Shown: positions 9,269 through 18,133 of the stretch, piece after piece
Layout of the letters: the number at the start of each line of letters is the position of its first letter
How positions within the stretch are numbered: position 1 is the stretch's first letter
Source of the DNA: JACKAQ01 sp965227145
Lineage (GTDB): Bacteria; Calditrichota; Calditrichia; RBG-13-44-9; J075
Direction: 5' to 3'
Length of the DNA stretch: 64,000 nt
Assembly: GCA_965227145.1 (NCBI GenBank)
Contig: OZ245730.1
Location: 3,348,001 to 3,412,000 of the forward strand
Program-made: the position numbers and the translations under genes
Notes under the pieces: generated by a model
What the model was told of the DNA's origin: nothing
Database searches by the model: none
Seen by the model: only the letters and a program-made list of their open reading frames with translations

Positions 9269-10342
9269 TCACGAAATCATTTGCGGCTGCTCGTTGCTGC
9301 CCGGCGCAGATTTGTTTTCATTGCTAAATATGTTAAAATTATAGCCTTTACGACTCAACAAAAAATAGACAAACAGTCCTGCAATCAGTGGAAAATAGTG
9401 CAGGAAAAATCGCCACATCAATGTTAGCGATGTGATCAGATTTTCCGGAACCATGCTTTTGAACAGCAGAAAAAACGCCGCTTCCGCTCCGACAGTCGCG
9501 CCAGGTGTTGGGGCAAGCCCCATCAATGCGAACACCACAAATTGATGATAAATGACATCGACCACATCATAAACAACGCCATTGTATGACAGCAAAACGA
9601 GAATTATTGCGTATCGCCCGAGCCACTGAACACTGGTGATCGCCAGGTTTATTCCCAAAAACAACTTGCCGTCTGTCAGAATTTTTCGCAGCGTTGAGAA
9701 AAATATTCGAATGTGATTCGTAATTTTTGCAACCCGGTTAATCAATTTATTTTCAGAATTGCGATTGCTCCGGAAATGGTTCAGCAGCAGCCAGGCAGCC
9801 ACCATTATCAACAAAAGAACGGTTGTGAAAATTACCACAGACAGGTTAAGATTATTAAATATCGGCAACAATAAATCAGCAATTTGATCCGGTTTCAGAC
9901 AGATGACCAGCACCAGAAATGCCGTAAAAAAGATGTAATCTTCGATACTGCCGAGCAATGTCAGTAAGGTTGCTTCGGTTCCGCTAAAGCCTTTTTGCAT
10001 CAGCAAAGCCAGTTTCGCCGGACCGCCGCCGAGCGATGTCGGGCTGACCGCAGCACCCAAATCGGTGCCCACCGCGATGCGCAATGAATCGCGCCAGGTT
10101 ATTGTTTTTTTTAGATATATCGACCACAATCGCATCCGGAATGCATGGGTAAACCAGGTGAGCAAACTGAGCGGAACGAGCAACCACCAATGCTGTAAAA
10201 ACACTCCGGAAACCTGTTTCAGCACCGGCGATTCACCGCTCCAAAATAGCAATCCGATATTTAATACAACACCGATGATGATCGCAGCAATCATCCAGTT
10301 AAATAAATGATAAAATTTCGAACGTTGTTTTTTCGTTTTCAT
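9269..10342 (-). CDS. UPF0104 / lysylphosphatidylglycerol-synthase-type flippase-like membrane protein
   Basis: A 357-residue protein with about eight membrane segments. 'AVSPTSLGGGPAKLALL' and 'GLAPTPGATVGAEAAFF' are the diagnostic loops of the UPF0104/LPG-synthase transmembrane domain family. The domain flips or handles lipids in MprF; stand-alone members sit in glycolipid and exopolysaccharide clusters. It is the last gene of a four-gene operon behind two GT4 glycosyltransferases and a PAP2 phosphatase, which favours translocation of a glycolipid made by its neighbours. That role is inference. Confidence 0.82.
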   Translation of the reverse strand: MKTKKQRSKFYHLFNWMIAAIIIGVVLNIGLLFWSGESPVLKQVSGVFLQHWWLLVPLSLLTWFTHAFRMRLWSIYLKKTITWRDSLRIAVGTDLGAAVSPTSLGGGPAKLALLMQKGFSGTEATLLTLLGSIEDYIFFTAFLVLVICLKPDQIADLLLPIFNNLNLSVVIFTTVLLLIMVAAWLLLNHFRSNRNSENKLINRVAKITNHIRIFFSTLRKILTDGKLFLGINLAITSVQWLGRYAIILVLLSYNGVVYDVVDVIYHQFVVFALMGLAPTPGATVGAEAAFFLLFKSMVPENLITSLTLMWRFFLHYFPLIAGLFVYFLLSRKGYNFNIFSNENKSAPGSNEQPQMIS

Positions 10343-10359
10343 TGGGTAATTCTGTTTAA

Positions 10360-11553
10360 TTAAGCTGCGGATTTGACAGACAAATTATTCGGAATCAATA
10401 ATGATTCGTATAATTCAAACAGTCGGCCGAAAGTGGATTCCCATGAGTAATTTTTTTCGGCATGCAAACGGGCGAAACGCCCCATTTGCTCACGATCCGC
10501 CATCATCATCTGTACCATTTTTTCGCGGAAATCGGCGACATCATCAACAGCGGCGAGCATTCCGTTCTGCGGCGATATTCGCTCCGGCAGCGCACCGCCG
10601 TTTACGCCGATGACCGGCAAACCCGCCGCCTGCGCTTCGGCAACGGACAACCCGAATGTTTCAAACGGGCCGGCGGAAACATACACATTTGCCGCAAATA
10701 GCAAGTCTGCAAGTTCTTGTTTTTTATCAACAAACGGGAGGATGATTATCCGGGGATTCCGTTCGGCAATTGCCAAAAGTCTGGGTTTCAGCACGCCATC
10801 GCCAACCAACACCAGCTTTGCGGGATAGCTATCGGGAATGCCGGAAAAGGCTTCTGCCAGCAAATCTACTCGTTTTTCGGAATCGAATCTGCCGGCATAA
10901 ATAAACAGCACTTCTTCCGGCAGAATTTGCAACCGTCCGCGAATGCTGCTGCCATATTTCGGGGCTGAAAATTGTTGAAAATCCACGCCAAACGAAATGC
11001 GGTGAATGTTGTCCACACCCAATTGCCCCAATCGGTCAGACACCATTTGGGATGCACAAACCGTCGCGTCACAGCGATTGTACAGGCTACGAACATACGA
11101 TCTCGCACTGTTAAAAATCACCGGATTCAACGATTTGATGCCGATTTTATCAGCAAATAATCGTGGATAAGCAGTTGAAATATCAGTATGATAGAACCCC
11201 AAAACACGGCTGCGCTGATGCGTCCGGAAACGCAAAGCCGACCACGCCATAAAATACGGGTCAGCAAATTCGATAATGTCGGGTTTTTCTTTTTCGAGGA
11301 TGCGGTAAATTTTATCCATTCGCCACAATAATCGATACGGCGCGCATCTCGGAATCACCGGCGATTGGATCGTGTAAACCGACATTTCGCTTTTTCGAAC
11401 GTAACTATCGCGATCACCAGCGGTAATTAACACATGCTCGCAATCGGAATGGAACTGGATAAACTTTTGTTTTTCTTTGATATAGGTTCGTATTCCGCCA
11501 CTGCTTTCGGTAAAGGATTGAGTAATATCGCAAATCTTCATAAATTGGGTCAT
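10360..11553 (-). CDS. GT4-family glycosyltransferase
   Basis: A 397-residue GT-B fold enzyme. The C-terminal half carries 'FIYAGRFDSEKRVDLL' and the GT4 donor-site motif E-x7-E in 'FETFGLSVAEAQAAGLPV', followed by a Gly-rich 'GVNGGALPE' loop. The N-terminal acceptor domain has 'SSGGIRTYI', as in many lipid or polysaccharide glycosyltransferases that use NDP-sugars with retention of configuration. It lies 7 bases after the next upstream GT4 gene and 17 bases before the flippase-like gene. The sugar and acceptor are unknown; the context suggests a membrane glycolipid. Confidence 0.87.
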   Translation of the reverse strand: MTQFMKICDITQSFTESSGGIRTYIKEKQKFIQFHSDCEHVLITAGDRDSYVRKSEMSVYTIQSPVIPRCAPYRLLWRMDKIYRILEKEKPDIIEFADPYFMAWSALRFRTHQRSRVLGFYHTDISTAYPRLFADKIGIKSLNPVIFNSARSYVRSLYNRCDATVCASQMVSDRLGQLGVDNIHRISFGVDFQQFSAPKYGSSIRGRLQILPEEVLFIYAGRFDSEKRVDLLAEAFSGIPDSYPAKLVLVGDGVLKPRLLAIAERNPRIIILPFVDKKQELADLLFAANVYVSAGPFETFGLSVAEAQAAGLPVIGVNGGALPERISPQNGMLAAVDDVADFREKMVQMMMADREQMGRFARLHAEKNYSWESTFGRLFELYESLLIPNNLSVKSAA

Positions 11554-11560
11554 TCACTTC

Positions 11561-12784
11561 CTATTTTTGATTGAAATTTGTAGCCAACCATTTTTTCTGA
11601 AATACCGGTACCAAATGTTTTCCGGAATTACGTTCAGATACAAAAACCCGGCTATGGCTAAAATGATAATTTTCAATTATTTGTTGATAATCGCTCAACA
11701 ACTGGCGATTGACCGCTTCCCACGAAAATTGTTCCGCAAAAGATCGCGCATTCATTCCCATCTTGATTCGGAGCGGTCGATTGTCCAACAGTTTTTCAAC
11801 GCACAGACACAAATCTACCGGCGAATTTGGCTTTGCCAAATAGCCGTTAATCCCTGTTTTCACTAAACTTGCAGGTCCACCGGCATTGGCAGCAACGACC
11901 GGCAAACCGGATGCGAATGCTTCCAGAATCACATTTCCGAATGTTTCCGTGGTTGAGGGAAAAACGAAAATATCTGCCGAAGCGAACCATTTTGCCAACG
12001 CCTCGCCGCTTTGGTGTCCGGCAAAAACCGCGTTTTTCAATTTCAACCGGAGCTCATTTCGCATTGGGCCATCGCCGACAATCACCAATTTGTGCGGCAA
12101 ATTTCGTTGTTCCAGAATTTTTGCCATTTTGATCAGATCATCCAAATCCTTTTCTTTGACCAATCTGCCGACAAACAGCAGCACCGGTTTTGTACCGGCA
12201 TCGATGGACAAACGCAAACCCACATCGTATTTAGCGGGCGTAAACCGGGTGATATCGATGCCCCGAGTCCACAATTTCAACGATTTTACACCCTGATTTT
12301 TTAGCATTTCGATGATGTTTTCTGAAGGGGCAAATGTTGCTGCGCAGCGATTGTAAAATTTGGTGAGAAATTTCTCTGCAAACTGCTCGAGTGCACCGGC
12401 GCGGTAATACCGGAAATACGATGAAAAGTGCGTGTGGAAACTGGAAACAACCGGAACATTCATCGACATTGCCAGTTTTTGCGCATAAACGCCCATAAAT
12501 GTTGGACTTACAGCGTGAATAATATCCGGTTGAAACGCCCGCACAAATTGGGCAATCCTGCTAATTTGCGGCAACCCGAGCCGATATTGCCGGTACAGCG
12601 GAAAGCGCACCGAGGGAATTTTAACCACCCGGCTGTTCCAGCGATAATTTTCACCCGGTTGAAATGGCGATATCATTTGGAATTGAACGTTGTTTGCTAA
12701 CAACGAATCTGCCAACCGGCACATGGTATGGCTGACGCCATCTGCGATGGGTGGCAAGCTGTCTGCGAAATAAACCACTTTCAT
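11561..12784 (-). CDS. GT4-family glycosyltransferase (MgtA/diacylglycerol-glycosyltransferase-like)
   Basis: A 407-residue GT-B enzyme. The N-terminus, 'FADSLPPIADGVSHTM', resembles the MgtA/SQD2-type enzymes that transfer mannose, glucose or sulfoquinovose to diacylglycerol-type acceptors. The C-terminal half has 'LLFVGRLVKEKDLDDL' and the E-x7-E motif 'ETFGNVILEAFASGLPV'. The assignment to lipid glycosylation rests on this resemblance and on the neighbouring PAP2 phosphatase and flippase-like protein. An AAAAGGG site precedes the ATG. Confidence 0.87.
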   Translation of the reverse strand: MKVVYFADSLPPIADGVSHTMCRLADSLLANNVQFQMISPFQPGENYRWNSRVVKIPSVRFPLYRQYRLGLPQISRIAQFVRAFQPDIIHAVSPTFMGVYAQKLAMSMNVPVVSSFHTHFSSYFRYYRAGALEQFAEKFLTKFYNRCAATFAPSENIIEMLKNQGVKSLKLWTRGIDITRFTPAKYDVGLRLSIDAGTKPVLLFVGRLVKEKDLDDLIKMAKILEQRNLPHKLVIVGDGPMRNELRLKLKNAVFAGHQSGEALAKWFASADIFVFPSTTETFGNVILEAFASGLPVVAANAGGPASLVKTGINGYLAKPNSPVDLCLCVEKLLDNRPLRIKMGMNARSFAEQFSWEAVNRQLLSDYQQIIENYHFSHSRVFVSERNSGKHLVPVFQKKWLATNFNQK

Positions 12785-12823
12785 TTGATACCCTTTTCCA
12801 AAATTTATTTTTTTGATATCCGA

Positions 12824-13363
12824 TCAAATTTGGGATAAAATTATTGTGGAAAACCATGCTCCCATCGCGGCACTGCAGATGCCGAGAATTGCGCCCATCG
12901 CCACATCCCCTGGATAGTGAACCCCGAGATACACCCGGGAAAATCCGACAGAAAATGCCCATAAATAAAGCAACAGCGAAATTTCCGGAAATATTTGACT
13001 GAGCAGGGTGACCATCAGAAAAGCTGCGGAAGTGTGCCCGGATGGGAAACTGAATTTGTCCGGCGGAGCGATCAAATTACGGACACCCAATTGTTCGAAT
13101 GGACGAATACGTTTGACATTGTTTTTGACGAGGTAATAAACCGGGCGTTCAATCGAGAATGCTAACAGTGCTGAAAATAACAATGTGAGCGTATTTAAAC
13201 CTGGATTAACTGCCGTCATTAATCCAATAAAAACATAGAGATAACCATCTGCACTTTTCGTTATGAAAATAAACAGGCGATCTGCCAGCCATTTGCCATT
13301 CAGCGTAAAAATTTGATGAAACAGTGCACAATCCCAATGGTGCAGATTTTCAGCGATTTTCAT
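12824..13363 (-). CDS. PAP2-family membrane phosphatase
   Basis: A 179-residue integral membrane phosphatase with all three catalytic motifs: K-x6-RP ('KNNVKRIRP'), PSGHT, and SR-x5-H-x3-D ('SRVYLGVHYPGD'). The family removes phosphate from phosphatidic acid, phosphatidylglycerol phosphate or undecaprenyl pyrophosphate at the membrane. As the first gene of an operon with two GT4 enzymes and a flippase-like protein, it may supply diacylglycerol acceptor or recycle a polyprenyl carrier; which one is not shown. GGAGG lies 4-5 bases before the ATG, and a palindrome sits about 45 bases upstream. Confidence 0.92.
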   Translation of the reverse strand: MKIAENLHHWDCALFHQIFTLNGKWLADRLFIFITKSADGYLYVFIGLMTAVNPGLNTLTLLFSALLAFSIERPVYYLVKNNVKRIRPFEQLGVRNLIAPPDKFSFPSGHTSAAFLMVTLLSQIFPEISLLLYLWAFSVGFSRVYLGVHYPGDVAMGAILGICSAAMGAWFSTIILSQI

Positions 13364-13405
13364 TTTGCCTCCGAAATTTTTTCATCGGCAGTAATTTAAT
13401 CGCCC

Positions 13406-13429
13406 CCGGTTGCTCAATGATTGAACCGG
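13406..13429 (-). promoter_or_regulatory. Nested palindrome upstream of the PAP2-GT4 operon
   Basis: CCGGTT (13406-13411) and AACCGG (13424-13429) flank an inner palindrome, TCAATGATTGA (13414-13424), within a 24-base element. It lies about 45 bases before the PAP2 start. It could be an operator or an mRNA hairpin; no T-run follows, so it is not a terminator. Confidence 0.35.
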
Positions 13430-13519
13430 AACTGTCGTTCAGATACAGTTATATTACATTTAGAAGTGAAGGCTTGTAATTAAATAGTATTGATTTGCAA
13501 CAAAAATTGCAACATATGC

Positions 13520-13561
13520 AAAAAACCGTTGTTTATGTTAACTTTTTGTAAACAACGGTTT
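13520..13561 (-). terminator. Rho-independent-like terminator of the MBL hydrolase gene
   Basis: On the reverse strand a perfect 13-bp stem (13549-13561 with 13523-13535) with a 13-base loop is followed by a T-run (13525-13520). It lies about 40 bases downstream of the stop at 13602. Confidence 0.8.
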
Positions 13562-13601
13562 AGACAAGTTTTCGGGTGGATTAATTTATTGAGGTATTAT
13601 T

Positions 13602-14507
13602 TCACAACAAAAAAACAGATTCTTCGACAGCGACGAAGGCATTACTGAATAATTGTTGCGCCTGGTTTTGGATGTTCATCAAATCTTCGTCGCAATGGTT
13701 GGGATCGTGATGGATGAGCATCAATTTTCCGACATTCGCCAAACTGGCAACATCGCAAGCCATTTGGTAGGTGCTGTGTCCGTAACCCTGATTTTGTGGA
13801 TATTCATCGGTTGTGTACTGGGCATCGTGAAAGAGCAGATCTGCATTTTTCGCAAAAGCAATCAACCGCTGGTCTCCGCCGATAAACCCTTCCGTGTCAT
13901 ATGCAAAAACAGCGCTTTTGCCTTCGGGGGTTTCCAGCCGGAAAGAATATGACCCGCCTTTCGGATGTAAAAAATTTCGCATCGTTGAAATTTTCAACAA
14001 CCAGTTTTCAGCCATTGGCTCATTGACGGGTTTTTGGATAAAGCCGGTATCGTTAAAGTAAACAACCAGATTTTCAGCAATCTGATGAAAATGCCGCTGA
14101 AAAGCGAGTTCACCAAAATCGAGTGGAAATAACGGTGGATGGATCAACTGTGTGAATGCCCGTTCTACCGTCCAGTTTAGAATTCGCGGTGATAAAAAGT
14201 GGATCTCACAGCGATTATCGTAGGCTGGCGGAAAATAGGGAAAGCCTTCGAGATGATCGAGGTGGAGGTGCGAAAAAAATAGATGAAGTCTATATTTTTC
14301 AGGAGGTTGCGAGATGCGGGTCAATTCTTGCTGAATTTCCGAACCGCAATTAATGATGCCTGTACCAGCATCAAAAATAATGGTGTGTTCACCAATATCT
14401 GCACGAATGCAAATTGTGTTTACACCGATTTTACTCCTAAATCCTTTTGTGGGCGTATAGCTACCTCGCACGCCATACAACTTAATGCGCAGTGGATTCC
14501 GATCCAT
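13602..14507 (-). CDS. MBL-fold metallohydrolase (PhnP / cyclic-phosphodiesterase-like)
   Basis: A 301-residue metallo-beta-lactamase-fold enzyme. The N-terminal 'KLYGVRGSYTPT' and metal-binding 'FFSHLHLDHLEGFPYF' (H-x-H-x-D-H) give the first metal site. Later ligands probably come from 'LLFHDAQYT', 'GHSTYQ' and 'LIHHDPNH'. The order resembles phosphodiesterase-type members such as PhnP and RNase Z relatives rather than beta-lactamases. The substrate is unknown. A GGGAG site lies 6 bases before the ATG. It may follow the bifunctional nuclease gene (about 50-base gap) in one transcript, and has its own terminator downstream. Confidence 0.85.
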   Translation of the reverse strand: MDRNPLRIKLYGVRGSYTPTKGFRSKIGVNTICIRADIGEHTIIFDAGTGIINCGSEIQQELTRISQPPEKYRLHLFFSHLHLDHLEGFPYFPPAYDNRCEIHFLSPRILNWTVERAFTQLIHPPLFPLDFGELAFQRHFHQIAENLVVYFNDTGFIQKPVNEPMAENWLLKISTMRNFLHPKGGSYSFRLETPEGKSAVFAYDTEGFIGGDQRLIAFAKNADLLFHDAQYTTDEYPQNQGYGHSTYQMACDVASLANVGKLMLIHHDPNHCDEDLMNIQNQAQQLFSNAFVAVEESVFLL

Positions 14508-14559
14508 TGTCGCTCCCTGGTTTTACGTCCTGTTCGTAGCCACGTGGAGCAGCGGTTGA

Positions 14560-15111
14560 CTATGAGCGAGATTCCAAACGGTTGATCCGATCACGAATTT
14601 CTGCTGCGCGTTCGTAATCTTCTTTCTCTACAGCTTCCTGCAATTCCCTGCGCAGTTGGTCCAATCGGTTTTCTTCAGAATCTATCTGTTGTTCACTAAT
14701 ATTCTGGAATTCTTCATCGCTGCTGAATGCACCTTTGTTCATCACTTCTTCTTTAATGAAAATGGGCACATTTCTCCGAACAGCTAACGCAATGGCATCG
14801 CTGGGTCGTGCGTCAATTTCCATAAGTTCGGAATTGCTTCGCAATTCGATCAGCGCATAATAAGTGTTGTTCCGCAAGTCGGTGATAATAACCCGCTCAA
14901 TTCGGGCTTTCAACGCATCCAGTGTGTTCAAAAAAAGATCGTGAGTAATCGGACGAGGCGGTGCGACGTTTTCCAAGCCAAGCGCAATAGACGATGCTTC
15001 ATTATCGCCAATGATAATCGGCAATGTGCGGTCTCCGTTGATCTCTTTTAAAATTACCCCACTGGTTTGAGCCTGGGTCAAAAACAATCCGTTTATTTTT
15101 GCCTCAATCAT
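14560..15111 (-). CDS. Bifunctional nuclease (BFN/DUF151) domain protein with C-terminal UVR motif
   Basis: A 183-residue protein. Residues 1-130 are a BFN/DUF151 domain ('TLPIIIGDNEASSIALGL', 'DARPSDAIALAVRRNVPIF'). The last ~40 residues are a UvrB/UvrC-type coiled motif ('LQEAVEKEDYERAAEIRD'). Plant and bacterial BFN proteins have been reported as RNase/DNase; this BFN-UVR arrangement is common and its role in most bacteria is unsettled. The ATG at 15111 is chosen because GAGG lies 6 bases upstream; an in-frame TTG at 15123 sits on the Shine-Dalgarno itself. Confidence 0.9.
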   Translation of the reverse strand: MIEAKINGLFLTQAQTSGVILKEINGDRTLPIIIGDNEASSIALGLENVAPPRPITHDLFLNTLDALKARIERVIITDLRNNTYYALIELRSNSELMEIDARPSDAIALAVRRNVPIFIKEEVMNKGAFSSDEEFQNISEQQIDSEENRLDQLRRELQEAVEKEDYERAAEIRDRINRLESRS

Positions 15112-15408
15112 CACGAACCTCAAAAATTATGATTTCGATTCAGTTGCTACCTGATTCATATTCGAAATTATCGAAACTTTCATTAATTAACCGGGAAATA
15201 AATTGTACGATTGATGGCTATTATCCGGATATCAATTAAAATTTTGTTACAGTTGTGTAGCATCCAAATTAAATTCATGTGTTAATTAACATTAATAAAA
15301 TATCAAAAAAAGCGACTGCCATCAATTTTGTAATTTTTTTTGATTCAATCGTAAGCATAATCATTTTTAAATCGCTGGTCAAGCAAGAAGTTACTGAGTA
15401 CCAATAAA

Positions 15409-16533
15409 TTATTGACTTAGGACTTCTTCATAAAGCTTAATGTATTGCTTCATAATCGCATCGGAATGAAAATTTTTAATTGCGTGGTGCTGTGCATTTT
15501 CAGATAACTGCGAAAGCAAATCCGGGGTCTGGATTATTTTCAACACTTGATTGCTCATTTCCAATACATCGCCGACGGGCGCAATATATCCGGTTTCGCC
15601 GTGAATATTCAGCTCCGGCAAACCACCGGCATTACTGCTGATGCAGGGTAGCCCGCAGGACATCGCTTCCAGCGCTGCCAACCCGAAACTCTCGTTTCCG
15701 CTGGGCATCAGAAAAATATCTCCGACATTCAGCATGCAATACACATCTTCCTGTTTCCCGAGAAAAAATACATCATCCTGCAAACCGTATTTTCGCACCA
15801 ATTCTTCGGCATGGGAACGCTCCGGGCCATCGCCGATCAGCACCAGTTTTACCGGCGTTTTTTCTTTCACCAACCGGGTGATTTCGATCGTATCCTGCAC
15901 CCGTTTTACCGGACGAAAATTGGAAAGATGGGTTAAAATTGTTTCGCCGTTCGGTGCAAATTTTTCGCGCAGGCAGCGGCAATCTTCTTCGCTGCTGTGC
16001 GGACCGTCGATAAAATTGTAAATCACTCGAATGGGAATTTCCGGCTCAAAAGTGCTGATGGTTGCTTCCCGCAAAAAATTGGAAACTGCGGTTACCGCAT
16101 CGCTTTTATTTATGCCATATTGCGTTATTTGTTTATATGAAGGATCTGCGCCTACCAATGTAATGTCTGTCCCGTGGAGCGTTGTTACCACTTTCAGACG
16201 GTGGCGGGATTTGATCATGTCCCGCGCCAGACACGCAGAAACCGCATGCGGGATGGCATAGTGAACATGCACCAAATCCAGATTATTATTGGTTGCAACG
16301 GTCGCAATTTGTGTTGCCAGCGCCAACGCGTATGGCGGGTATTCGAACAGCGGATATTCCGGCACTTTCACTTCGTGAAAAATAATGTTGCTGAAAAATC
16401 CCGATAACCGGTATGGCAACGCGTAAGATATAAAATGTATTTCGTGTCCGCGGCGGGCTAAATTTTTGCCAAGTTCTGTAGCAACAATACCGCTACCACC
16501 GTAGGTTGGATAACAAGCGATCCCAATTTTCAT
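15409..16533 (-). CDS. bshA: N-acetyl-alpha-D-glucosaminyl L-malate synthase BshA
   Basis: A 374-residue GT4 enzyme that joins N-acetylglucosamine from UDP-GlcNAc to L-malate, the first step of bacillithiol synthesis. The N-terminus 'IACYPTYGGSGIVATELG' and the segment 'HVHYAIPHAVSACLAR' are characteristic of BshA and separate it from other GT4 enzymes. The donor motif E-x7-E is 'NESFGLAALEAMSCGLP'. Length matches the family (about 375-380). The bshB deacetylase and bshC ligase genes are not in the window. The start overlaps the stop of the upstream REC-GGDEF gene as ATGA, so the two are translationally coupled. Confidence 0.92.
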   Translation of the reverse strand: MKIGIACYPTYGGSGIVATELGKNLARRGHEIHFISYALPYRLSGFFSNIIFHEVKVPEYPLFEYPPYALALATQIATVATNNNLDLVHVHYAIPHAVSACLARDMIKSRHRLKVVTTLHGTDITLVGADPSYKQITQYGINKSDAVTAVSNFLREATISTFEPEIPIRVIYNFIDGPHSSEEDCRCLREKFAPNGETILTHLSNFRPVKRVQDTIEITRLVKEKTPVKLVLIGDGPERSHAEELVRKYGLQDDVFFLGKQEDVYCMLNVGDIFLMPSGNESFGLAALEAMSCGLPCISSNAGGLPELNIHGETGYIAPVGDVLEMSNQVLKIIQTPDLLSQLSENAQHHAIKNFHSDAIMKQYIKLYEEVLSQ

Positions 16534-18053
16534 GCTGTGTTCAATGTTTCCGTGTAGGCAACCACCCGGTTGCGTCCATTCTTTTTGGCCTGATAAAGTG
16601 CTTTATCCGCATTCTGGATCAAATCTTCCTCACGAATTGCGTCATCGGGAAAACTTGCGACTCCCAGGCTGATGGTTAATTGCCCGCTTGGCTGAATTTC
16701 TTCCTTATAAAATGATGCGTCTTCTACTTTTGCACGAATTCGTTCGGCAAGTTTTATGGCACCTTGTTTTTCTGAGCCGGATAATATTACGGCAAATTCT
16801 TCACCACCGTAGCGGGCGACAATATCGTTATCCCGAACGGATGTTTGCAATATTTTACTCACTTTTCGCAATACATCGTCCCCGGCCGGGTGTCCGAGTG
16901 TGTCATTATAATTCTTAAAATAGTCAACATCAAGAATCAACAAAGAAAGTTGCGATCCATCGCGGCGGGCGCGGGAAATTTCTTCTTTGATACGCAGCTC
17001 GAAAAAGCGGTAATTGTGCAGGCTTGTCATCCCATCCGTGTACGACATCGCGCGTATATTTTCATAAAGTGTAGCATTGCTGACCGCAACGGCCAGCATG
17101 TTGGACACAATACCGAGCGTTTCCAGCTGATCCAGCGAATATTCTTCATCTTTAAAATTGGGGCCGAGACAGAGTAAACCGGTTAACTCATCATTTTGAT
17201 ACAGCGGCGAGAGCACCTCAATATCCAGCTCGCGGAGTTGCGGAACCACATCGCGAAATTCTTCGGAAATATTGCGAATCTGAAATGCCTTTTTAATTAA
17301 CTCCATGTAATGAATCAACTTATCGTGCCGGTGCAACAGCAGTTTTCGCAAATCGGTATTGCGAATTCCCCGCGCATCTACGACGCGAAACGTATCCGTT
17401 TGCTGCGGATCGACGAGCAGCAGCACCGCCGATTTTGCGGTAAAAATCCCCAGAATATTGATGAGCGCATCTTTCACCAATTGTTCAAATTCCAATTGCC
17501 CCATCACTTTGTAGCTAACTTCGAAAATGCTGCGGAGATCGTAAATTTTTTTCTGCAACTGGCGATTGGTATCGACCAACACGTGATTCAACCGGTTAAT
17601 TTGTTCGCTGGCGTCGTTCAATTCTTTACTTTTGTGCATTAGCCGGTCTTGTAAGCTCTTTAATCTCAACATGTTGCGAATCCTTGCTTCCAACACGTCA
17701 AATTCAAATGGCTTGGTAATGTAATCATCAATACCGGCTTCCAGTGCGGCAACCACATCGCGGTCATCACTTTTTGCGGTCAGCATGATGATGGGCAAAT
17801 ACGATTGCATATCCATATTCCGGATCCGTTTGGACGCGCTGATCCCGTCGAGCGTTGGCATCATCAAATCGATCAACACCAAATCCGGTTCAAATTCACG
17901 GATGTGCGTAACAGCATTCTGGCTGTCCTCGCAACTTTCCATCACATAATTCCGCCGTTTGAAATAGGTTGCCAGCAAGCGGTGCACAGACGGATCATCA
18001 TCGATTACCAGAATTTTGGGTGTAGCCGTTTCATTAAGCTTGTTTACATCCAT
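16530..18053 (-). CDS. Response regulator with REC-GAF-GGDEF architecture (diguanylate cyclase)
   Basis: A 507-residue soluble signalling protein. A receiver domain occupies residues 13-135, with acidic pocket DDD, phosphoacceptor Asp62 in 'LVLIDLMMP' and Lys in 'YITKPFE'. A coiled linker and GAF-like domain span about 145-330. A GGDEF domain spans about 335-500, with active-site GGEEF at 416-420. An RxxD product-inhibition site (R407-D410) lies five residues before GGEEF, so feedback inhibition by cyclic di-GMP is expected. All catalytic features look intact. It overlaps bshA by four bases. No partner kinase gene is adjacent. Confidence 0.92.
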   Translation of the reverse strand: MDVNKLNETATPKILVIDDDPSVHRLLATYFKRRNYVMESCEDSQNAVTHIREFEPDLVLIDLMMPTLDGISASKRIRNMDMQSYLPIIMLTAKSDDRDVVAALEAGIDDYITKPFEFDVLEARIRNMLRLKSLQDRLMHKSKELNDASEQINRLNHVLVDTNRQLQKKIYDLRSIFEVSYKVMGQLEFEQLVKDALINILGIFTAKSAVLLLVDPQQTDTFRVVDARGIRNTDLRKLLLHRHDKLIHYMELIKKAFQIRNISEEFRDVVPQLRELDIEVLSPLYQNDELTGLLCLGPNFKDEEYSLDQLETLGIVSNMLAVAVSNATLYENIRAMSYTDGMTSLHNYRFFELRIKEEISRARRDGSQLSLLILDVDYFKNYNDTLGHPAGDDVLRKVSKILQTSVRDNDIVARYGGEEFAVILSGSEKQGAIKLAERIRAKVEDASFYKEEIQPSGQLTISLGVASFPDDAIREEDLIQNADKALYQAKKNGRNRVVAYTETLNTA

Positions 18054-18133
18054 TAGCTGACGCCTTTTTCGTAAGTTTCCGCTTTAATTTTTATCACAAA
18101 TGTTGTATTTTACGCGCCTTAAAACATTGATGA

